Under the pieces are notes generated by a model that saw only the letters and a list, made by a program, of their open reading frames with translations, did not search any database and was not told where the DNA came from. 64,000 nucleotides of DNA from Hofstenia miamia (Eukaryota > Xenacoelomorpha > Acoela), in assembly GCA_004352715.1 (NCBI GenBank), contig SCFE01000037.1, forward strand, positions 578,840 to 642,839. The letters run 5' to 3'. The translations under genes and the position numbers were made by a program. How positions within the stretch are numbered: the first letter of the stretch is position 1; the number at the start of each line of letters is the position of its first letter. Positions 57,302 to 64,000 of this stretch are shown piece after piece.

Positions 57302-58082
57302 CAGGGATGCCTAAAATGAATTGATTGAAAATTAATTTAAATTAATTGATTGAAATTTATTGATTTCGAGAATTCAAAATTAAAATGAATTAATTTTGGG
57401 AATCCAAAATTAAATTAATTGTTTTAGAAATCTATGCTATGAATTGAATACATATTCAACAAGGTTAATCAACTGTTGCTGGCTGCCAGCACTTTTATCG
57501 TGCATTGGTTTCATTTAGCAATAATTATTAGGAAAATACTTCATTATGTACAACCGCGTAAAAGCCAATCTACGTTTTGCGTTGTGTTTAATTACCATTT
57601 CCACAATCTCTACATCTTTCTAATATGGGTTTTCTCCTTCCAATTCACTAAAAGCACACACAATATGTTACGAATATTAATGATATTACACCTTTGAAAA
57701 ATTGCTACTACCATGAATTATGCAAACGATTTGCTGAAAAAAAAGAGAACCTGAAGGAATGGTAGATTTATTCAACTAATATCAAATATGTTGGAACTTT
57801 TTTCGCACCACAATTTCTCATTGTACAATCTACGCAATGCATGCTTTTATCAACCTACAAATGCAAAAGTTTTTAAAGGTTAACAACCGTTTTTGTGATG
57901 AAAAACTTCTGACTGTATTGAGAATTTGTCAATATGTCAAATAATTTAAATTAATTGCAATTAATTGATTTTATTTTATAGTAATTAAAATTAATTGATT
58001 TTTCAAAGTACCAATTAAAATTAATTGATTTTTACGATTCCAAATTTGAAAATTAATTTAAATTAATTTTTAGGCATCCCTG
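57302..58082. mobile_element. non-autonomous hAT element
   Basis: The terminal inverted repeats are CAGGGATGCCTAAAA at 57302-57316 and TTTTTAGGCATCCCTG at 58067-58082. The flanks are ATTTCCGG (57294-57301) and ATTTCCAG (58083-58090), an 8-bp target duplication with one mismatch. Inside both ends are arrays of AATTAATTTAAATTAATT-like palindromes. No transposase is encoded in its 781 bp. Confidence 0.85.
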
Positions 58083-58439
58083 ATTTCCAGCACTGTTTCA
58101 AAATATTATTTTGTTTTCTAGGCAGTTCAATTTATATTAAATTTTTATAATTTTTTAATATAGAAATTTTCTTCAAGCTTTACTAAAAATTTAATATTCG
58201 ATGCAAAAACTGACAGTATATTCAATTACATTCACAATTGTATTACAATCACTGATTTTGGATCCAAAATGATGGACAAATGTAAATAAAAGTTTCTCTT
58301 GCAAATCGCAAGTATCAATGTTGAGTGTGATGACATAATCTGTTTTCAAATGGGAAAGTTAAAAAAAGTTATACGTCTCAGACAAAAAAAATTGAATTTT
58401 GCTAATACACTCCATTTATTTATTTGCTTATTGAAAAGC

Positions 58440-59400
58440 ATCATTTATAGCTGCAAATGATGCATTGTACAAATCGGATTCAACATACAATCTGTAAGTG
58501 AATGGACACTGAAATTGCTGAAACTAAAAGCGAATGTGTGGACGAATACAACGCTCTGAAGTGTTACATCAACATAAAGTCATAAACGTTCAAATTAATA
58601 GGGTGGAACGAATATAAATTGTTGAGAAGATCTCTTCTATCCAACAATTTTCTTCAGCGTTATATTAAAAGAAAAGTGGATGACGAGCTTAAATGAATAT
58701 TAGATTGCAAGACACAATGTTAATATGATATAGAGTGGTTTATTAGGTTGTACACAGGTATCGAACAACCGCATATTGATTTGGTAAAAAAACATCATAT
58801 TACAATTATCAAGAGCGAAAAGAAGAAAATCAATGATATCTCAATCGATTCGAACGGATGTAGTCATGCTTATGAGCAAAGAATTGCAATCTTTATTTAA
58901 ATCACTACAAATTATAGATTTGTCATAATGAAACTCAATTCATTTACAAGTGATCAATTATTGTCACTACATTCACTAAAGATATTTATTGTTGATTTGT
59001 TAAATACAGTACAATATTTTACTGCAACAATTGCAGAAGCTGATTGTTACACTAATATGGAAATGAAAATGGAGAAGAAACTGTTCAACATTTATCCATG
59101 GCGAATGAAATGCGAAGTTTTCTTAAATCGTTGACGAGCACTCCAATCAAATAATGTTACAATTGATAAACTAGTAGATAAAGGAAATGAACTTTTTCAA
59201 AATGACTGGGTGCAAACGTAAGATACTTTCAACACTACATAATTGGTTAGTTTCTATACCGCCCACAAGTGTTGAAGCCGAATAAGCATTTAGTATCATT
59301 GGTTAATTCAACACTAAAGATAGAAATTCATTAATGATGATAGGAAAGTTGCTCTTGTAAACTTAAGCGTATTTCACTCATGGTTTGGTGCTATTTACTT
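58440..59400 (+). pseudogene. hAT transposase remnant, plus strand
   Basis: The clearest part, near 59225-59340, reads WLVSIPPTSVEAE, a stop, AFSIIG and KDRNSL. It is the hAT dimerisation domain (the I-P-P-T-S-V-x-A-E-R-x-F-S pattern) with the Arg codon mutated to a stop. Upstream, frames such as KLNSFTSDQLLSLHSLKIFI and WRMKCEVFLNR are plausibly the preceding helical region but are not diagnostic. Many stops are present. It lies 360 bases to the right of the non-autonomous hAT element; no relation between them is proven. Confidence 0.65.
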
Positions 59401-59529
59401 CTTTCTAATTTAATATATTTTTATATTTTACAAAACATTTTAGCTCTTACTTTCAAAATCTTTTATAAATCCAGACTTGGTGGTACATGAGGGTTTGAAG
59501 GCGTGCTCTTGATATAGTCTGGGTTTTTC

Positions 59530-60147
59530 AATACCAAATTATTATAGTATTATTATTATTATTTTTATTATTGTGTCCTTCCTCTCACAGCTTTACGCTG
59601 ATGTGCCTCTCAGTTCACGTAAATCACTAGTTTCCAGAGGGTCTGAGAGCCTTCCCTGGACTCTAGCTGTTCCTAACAGTGTTGCACTAACACCCTACTC
59701 CCCAAGAATCTCTTAATTTTCTTGCTTGCTGCCTCTAGTGCTAGAACTATTACTGGGACTACTTCAACTGCCTTCAACAATTTCTCTCTCACCTCTATCA
59801 ACTCAATGTACCATCTTATCATTCTACTTGCTTTCTACATTCTTGCCGCTTGTTACTGCTATGTCTATCATAGTTCCCATTCTTTCTTCTTTATCTACCA
59901 CTATTATGTATGGCTTCCGTGCTTCTATCACCTTGCTCGTCTGTACGTTCATTTCCCACAGTATCTTAACCTTTTTATTTTTTATGATTTCCTGTGGCTT
60001 TTTCTCATACCACTTATCGCCTGCTTCTAATCCATGATGCCTGCTAAAGTTCCAGTATAACATTCGTTCTACCTTGTCATGCATGAACATATATTCATTC
60101 AATAAAAATTGAGCCTTTTCGAAAAATATAGTTTCGGATAAGAACAA
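59530..60147 (-). pseudogene. C-terminal tail of a non-LTR retrotransposon
   Basis: The minus strand reads NEYMFMHDKVERMLYWNFSR, then GDKWYEKKPQEIIKN, KILWEMNVQTSKVIEARKPY and IIVVDKEERMGTMIDIAV. After a frame change, KAVEVVPVIVLALEA appears. This tail (H-D...KWY...KILWD...RPDIIV-D...IDVA...VIPVVVGALG) follows the reverse transcriptase in a widespread group of animal LINE proteins. The 3' side ends in an ATT/TTA microsatellite at about 59540-59572, as LINE tails do. The rest of the LINE is absent, so it is 5'-truncated. Confidence 0.75.
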
Positions 60148-60189
60148 AAGTTGAATTCAGGTACATGGATATATTACATGCAATCTGAG

Positions 60190-60490
60190 AAAATATGAAC
60201 AAAATTGTGCCTAAAATTTCGAACTGGCGTGACATGATTGAATTTCCTTTCAATGAATTCATTGCCAAAATTATTAAACATGAAAAGTATGAAATGAATG
60301 GAATAAATCTAACAGCGGATATTTGACAAATTAGTTTCATCGAACGAAAGAGACTCATATATCTATTTATTCCCTGTGGATTCAACAGGAAGCGTAAAAA
60401 GCACTGTTTTAATTTTAACTGTAAAAATATCAGTACTAACATGGAAAGCAAAGCAGAATTAATAGTGAAAAACTTCCTAAAAATACGGTA
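60190..60490 (+). other. possible decayed coding fragment of unknown identity
   Basis: One forward frame reads NKIVPKISNWRDMIEFPFNE, continues to TADI, stops, and goes on with FIERKRLIYLFIPCGFNRKR to KNFLKIR. The composition looks more protein-like than its surroundings, but I recognise no family. The minus-strand open frame covering the same bases (60095-60511) is probably its shadow. Confidence 0.25.
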
Positions 60491-61164
60491 AATATTATTA
60501 TAAACAATCATTCATTAAAACAGAAATCGAATATACTGTATACACGAATATTGGGTGGTAATAAGTGTTTAACTAAAAGTTGTTTATATCTATAACACCA
60601 ATCTAAGAATTCAGTGATAATTTATAAATTTGGTTTTATCAACAATTTCATATAGAAATAGCCTAGAAAAAGTAATGTTTTCCTGTAAAAAACTTGTATG
60701 GAGGTTTAAACATTGATTTTGAAATAACGAAAACTATAAACCAAAAATTCAAAAATAATATAAACGTTGTTAAACATTCCTAAGTATCATCATTTAGACA
60801 TTAAATAATTACGCATGCATCGATAAAAGTCGTGCTCCAGTTTAAATGATGTGACCTAAATGCGCAAATAATACAAATTAAGGGAGCACGGCTTTCAGTA
60901 CACAGTGTCTCAAACTAAAATAAAGAAAGATGTATTTTCATTAATTTCAACACATTTCACTCCTCGCACCAACACCCGCAGAAGAAGTGATGTTTTTTTA
61001 ACTATATTATATGGATTAGGTAGAGAAATATACCTGCAAAGACTGCACTACTATTGTGGTGTACTGTATCTATCGATTTTGATTCATTAGGCCAGAGTAA
61101 AATAAATATTTACATCGCAGATGGTGTATAATAAACGAATGAAACAGATAATTTAGTAGGCAGA
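60491..61164. other. presumed upstream region of the SLCO gene
   Basis: No coding sequence recognised. It should hold the promoter and 5' untranslated sequence of the SLCO gene; a TATA-like GTATAATAAA lies near 61124. I see no motif that proves it. Confidence 0.35.
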
Positions 61165-61341
61165 ATGGGTGAGGTAGAGATCAAACGAACACCATTCACT
61201 CAAAGACCGGAATGGTGCTTGTTTGTGGTTTGTCTCCTCGTTGCTATCCAATCTTCTCTAACAACGGGCTTCGTCAACAGCAGCTACTCCACACTCCAAA
61301 AGCTCTTCCAGTTCTCATCCACTTTCACAGGATTTGTAGAG
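61165..61341 (+). CDS. solute carrier organic anion transporter (OATP/SLCO), first coding exon
   Basis: The exon encodes MGEVEIKRTPFTQRPEWCLF, a hydrophobic segment VVCLLVAIQSSLTTGFVNSS, and YSTLQKLFQFSSTFTGFVE. It is the N-terminus of an OATP: a short cytoplasmic tail, the first membrane helix, then the S-T-x-x-K-x-F-x-x-S-S-T loop that leads into helix 2. OATPs carry large amphipathic anions such as bile salts, steroid conjugates and thyroid hormones across the plasma membrane; the substrate cannot be told here. ATG at 61165 is the first in frame and fits the family length. The donor is GAG followed by GTACAG, phase 0. The SLCO subfamily is not identifiable from two exons. Confidence 0.82.
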
Positions 61342-62136
61342 GTACAGTAAATATTTCCGTTTTTTATACTAATTTTATGAAATTAACTATGTATGATTTT
61401 ATTCAGAATAATATGCTTCCTTCCCTTTCACTTTGGAATAGTAAGTTTTACGAATCCAAACACAGTAGTAAGTGGTCCTATATTGTAGGATTAACTCAAA
61501 CTGAATTTCCCTATAAGAAAACAAGCATTTTAATGGAGTAAAATTCCGAATAATTAATGGAAGTTAATCCAATTACAATGCGAACTTAAACATCAATGTC
61601 AACGGGGATCCTATCCCCCTAAATTATAAGTAAAGTCTAGTGGTAAAATAACAGTATGGAGCACGATCTATACGACTATTATCCTTATATTTAAGAAACC
61701 AAGTATTCCATTTAATGAGTCATGGCAACATAAGTAGTTGTGGATAAAAATTCCTCATGCGCTTGATTAATTCTCCACCTGTGTGTCGCGACCCCTTCAG
61801 GGATCGAATGACAATTTAGCAGGGGTTGCCTAGTTTCTCGGAATTATGCAATTTTTTCAATCAATCAGTCGAATTTCGCATGTTATTAGAAACTTGAATC
61901 TTTGCTTTGAAATGGAAAAGTCATTTAAAAATATACCAAATATGTTAAATATTGAGCGACCATTTTAGTTTACAAAATGCATGACAGAAAATAATATTTC
62001 GTTATGGTAGCCATCATATTGGAAATAGCATTGAGGGGTCAGAGGCTTAAAAGGGTTGCGATTGTAATAAGATTGTAATATAAATGATTGCGTTACTGGT
62101 GCTTGACATAAACAAAAACTGATTATGCGTTTTTAG
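61342..62136 (+). other. intron 1 of the SLCO gene
   Basis: GT-AG intron of 795 bp. No repeats or nested genes recognised. Confidence 0.75.
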
Positions 62137-62330
62137 GGTTCTTATCACATGGCAGTGCTAATATTCGTAGTTCCAGTTAGTCATTTCGGAAGACAAACGA
62201 GTAAACCCGTGTTATTAGCGGTTGGAGCGCTAATCATTGCAATAGGGTCTTTTGTGTTCGCTTCAGCAGAACTATTGCGACCAAACTATAACATGGAATC
62301 AATACACAATGGCACAATGACTGACGTAAT
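62137..62330 (+). CDS. OATP/SLCO second coding exon
   Basis: After TTTTTAG, the exon reads GSYHMAVLIFVVPVSHFGRQ, TSKPVLLAVGALIIAIGSFV and FASAELLRP. It joins in phase 0 to GFVE of exon 1. This is membrane helix 2, the short S-H-F-G-R-x-x-x-K-P loop between helices 2 and 3 (vertebrate OATPs have SYFG-R-x-H-(K/R)-P), and helix 3. The donor is taken as AAT followed by GTAAGC at 62331; an alternative GT lies 5 bases upstream. The remaining helices were not found before the right edge, so the gene continues beyond the window. Confidence 0.82.
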
Positions 62331-63641
62331 GTAAGCATTTTAAAATGTAAATGTATTATATAAGCCTAATTTTTGCCAAATGATTCCTAACTCTAATAAA
62401 GACGAATATTCATGAATACAAAGAAACATATACCAAAAGAAATAGAAAGCAGAAAAATATTGTAAAAACAGTTTTTTGCATAATATATTTAATTAATAGT
62501 TTTAAACAAAGAGCATTCATGGCTATTCCTTAGAGGCGCAACAAACACTCCAAAGTTTGCTATTCAGTTGGAGATTGGAATTATAGCCCGAGCGTTTGAA
62601 GGCCATCATCGCATCTTTGGAATTTAAAAAATAGTTAAAAGTTATTTAGCGGCAACAATCAGTTATCAAGGAAGGTTACTAAATAATCACCTTTCTAACG
62701 CAAGATGAGGTCATCCTTGAACAAAACGAAATGCTAACGTATTTTCCCAAAGCTCTCTATGAAAACCAGAATCTTATTTTTTAATTTATATTTTGTCATT
62801 ATAGAAATGAATATCTTAGACATGCGCTAATAGGGCATAGAAACAATATATCTCTATTGGCGACATTATTGTGAGTCTTGTTTTTGTTATAGTCTAGACG
62901 AACATTTGAATCCTCCGAATCTTACTTCTTAATTTTCGCCGCAATGTTACAATTGATTTGAACTTGAAAATAAAATACTAAAATCGAGAAAAATATCTAC
63001 TCTGAAAATCATATACATGTGCTACAGCGAAATTGAAAACAACAAATATTTTTTAACAAAATCCATGGAAATCGTTTAGAAAAATGACAATTTAAATCTC
63101 ATGAAGATTCTTAATCATATTTATTAGATAAAATTCTTAAAATAACAATTACTACGGTGGATGGAAAACTAGTCATATAAGAAATTAGCAGTATTTTTAC
63201 CAAAATTACGAGGAATTTAGAATGCAAATTTAGAGTCACAAAAAGTCAATGTTTTACATTCAAATTTGAGCATAAAGCTGAGTCTTCTATAGTGAATTAT
63301 AGGTAAATATGATGCATTTTTCGACTGCGTTATCCTTTTTATTAACGAACATTGTGAAATGAAAGAAAGATCTCTAATACGATGAATATATTCCACATTT
63401 CAAAGATGTCACTTAAAAGCAAAATTAAATTACAAGTAATCGAACATGCTATTAGAAATATGCCAATAACGGAAAATCTTACAAAACCATTTTCATTTAA
63501 AGAGTTAATACAAGCAAGAAACAATCGTGACCTACAAGTATGAGACTATAGAAAGCATTTTTATTCTATAGTATTTGTATTGAAGACTATAACTAAATAG
63601 ATCTTTAATTTACAAAGAAAAATTTAGGACTGTATATATAC
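62331..63641. other. SLCO intron sequence, no feature seen
   Basis: Downstream intron of the SLCO gene. No third exon, RNA gene or clear repeat could be identified. Confidence 0.45.
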
Positions 63642-63981
63642 TAGTGATGTGGTTAAAGGTTTCTTAATACCTCACTCGCACAACAAAACACACTTTATTA
63701 GCAACACACACCGATAAACGAAACTTTTTACCCGTTCCCGTCCATACCCGAGAATAAAATTTTCTTTGCTGCTATTTAGGAATTTAAAATTCTCGAACAC
63801 AATTTATATTCATTATATATCAAATTTTCAACTATTTATAAATAACATTTATGCGTTTGAAAAAAACCTTGTTTACAATACTTATAATGTGAAATGAAAA
63901 AATGCATACCCGATAATAATTATGCGCACCCGCCCGTACGCGCAGGTATGGGTGGGTAGAATCGGTACCAGCACATCACTA
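63642..63981. mobile_element. short inverted-repeat element (MITE) with TAGTGATGTG ends
   Basis: TAGTGATGTG at 63642-63651 and CACATCACTA at 63972-63981 are perfect inverted 10-mers 340 bases apart. Inside near both ends are TACCCG-type runs (TACCCGTTCCCG, CCCGCCCGTACGCG). The ends resemble hAT termini, but the flanking TA-rich sequence hides the target duplication. A (TA)n run follows to the window edge. Confidence 0.6.
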
Positions 63982-64000
63982 ATATATATATATATATATA

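Noticed and set aside
59722-60037. Two overlapping plus-strand open frames rich in Leu/Ser/Phe
   Set aside because: They are the antisense shadow of the retrotransposon tail on the minus strand.
60095-60511. 138-residue minus-strand open frame
   Set aside because: No motif, and the plus strand of the same bases looks more like decayed coding sequence.
1-64000. CRISPR arrays, bacterial operons, tRNA or rRNA genes
   Set aside because: No regularly spaced identical repeats, no operon-like gene packing and no recognisable tRNA or rRNA sequence; the window is animal DNA.

Overview
This window is AT-rich, intron-containing DNA from an animal, very probably an invertebrate. It has two recognisable host genes embedded in a large amount of decayed transposon sequence. 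The animal assignment rests on metazoan-type proteins (the RalGAP alpha subunit and an OATP/SLCO transporter), GT-AG introns, and the mix of mariner, Tc1, hAT, P-like and LINE elements. I cannot name the phylum from sequence alone. The scaffold carries several runs of N and five single Ns. Several of these are flanked by near-identical direct duplications, which look like unmerged contig ends or alleles.

Host genes. (1) On the minus strand, seven exons between 38149 and 2195 encode the central part of Ral GTPase-activating protein subunit alpha (RALGAPA1/2 orthologue). All seven are phase-compatible, with GT-AG borders, and together give 385 codons. The catalytic Rap-GAP domain should lie beyond the left edge. 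The N-terminal exons were not found. One intron (8800-37884, about 29 kb) holds most of the transposon sequence. A separate RING-finger gene or pseudogene on the same strand lies inside it (17690-18990). (2) On the plus strand, 61165-62330 holds the first two coding exons of an SLCO/OATP organic-anion transporter. The rest would lie to the right.

Region by region. 0.5-1.85 kb: nearly complete mariner with one early stop codon. 2.7-3.1 kb: hAT-like MITE with an 8-bp target duplication. 3.2-4.9 kb: decayed plus-strand LINE. 5.9-8.8 kb: five RALGAPA exons. 9.2-10.9 kb: two copies of a segment that recurs inverted at 18.8-19.9 kb. 11.1-16.0 kb: an integrase-core gene split by LINE fragments in both orientations. 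16.3-17.4 kb: DNA transposon with CACTG-type ends. 17.7-19.0 kb: RING gene. 19.8-21.2 kb: Tc1-like element. 21.2-23.3 kb: P-element/THAP9-like transposase remnant. 23.6-24.9 kb: LINE reverse transcriptase remnant. 25.4-26.6 kb: hAT remnant. 27.9-37.4 kb: a Ty3/gypsy LTR retrotransposon with two 185-bp LTRs and a CTACC target duplication; its integrase is interrupted by two other retroelement fragments. 38.1-57.3 kb: mostly gene-free, with many (TA)n arrays, one of which hosts a mariner remnant, and a short foldback element. 57.3-60.1 kb: non-autonomous hAT element with an 8-bp target duplication, hAT transposase remnant and LINE tail. 61.2-62.3 kb: SLCO exons. 63.6-64.0 kb: another MITE.

The only genes likely to be working are RALGAPA and SLCO. 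Every transposon coding region seen is interrupted by stops, frameshifts, gaps or missing catalytic residues. The least explained items are the integrase-core gene, the small DNA transposon carrying the SEEQGE-type protein fragment, and the RING gene whose exon recurs in an inverted duplication.
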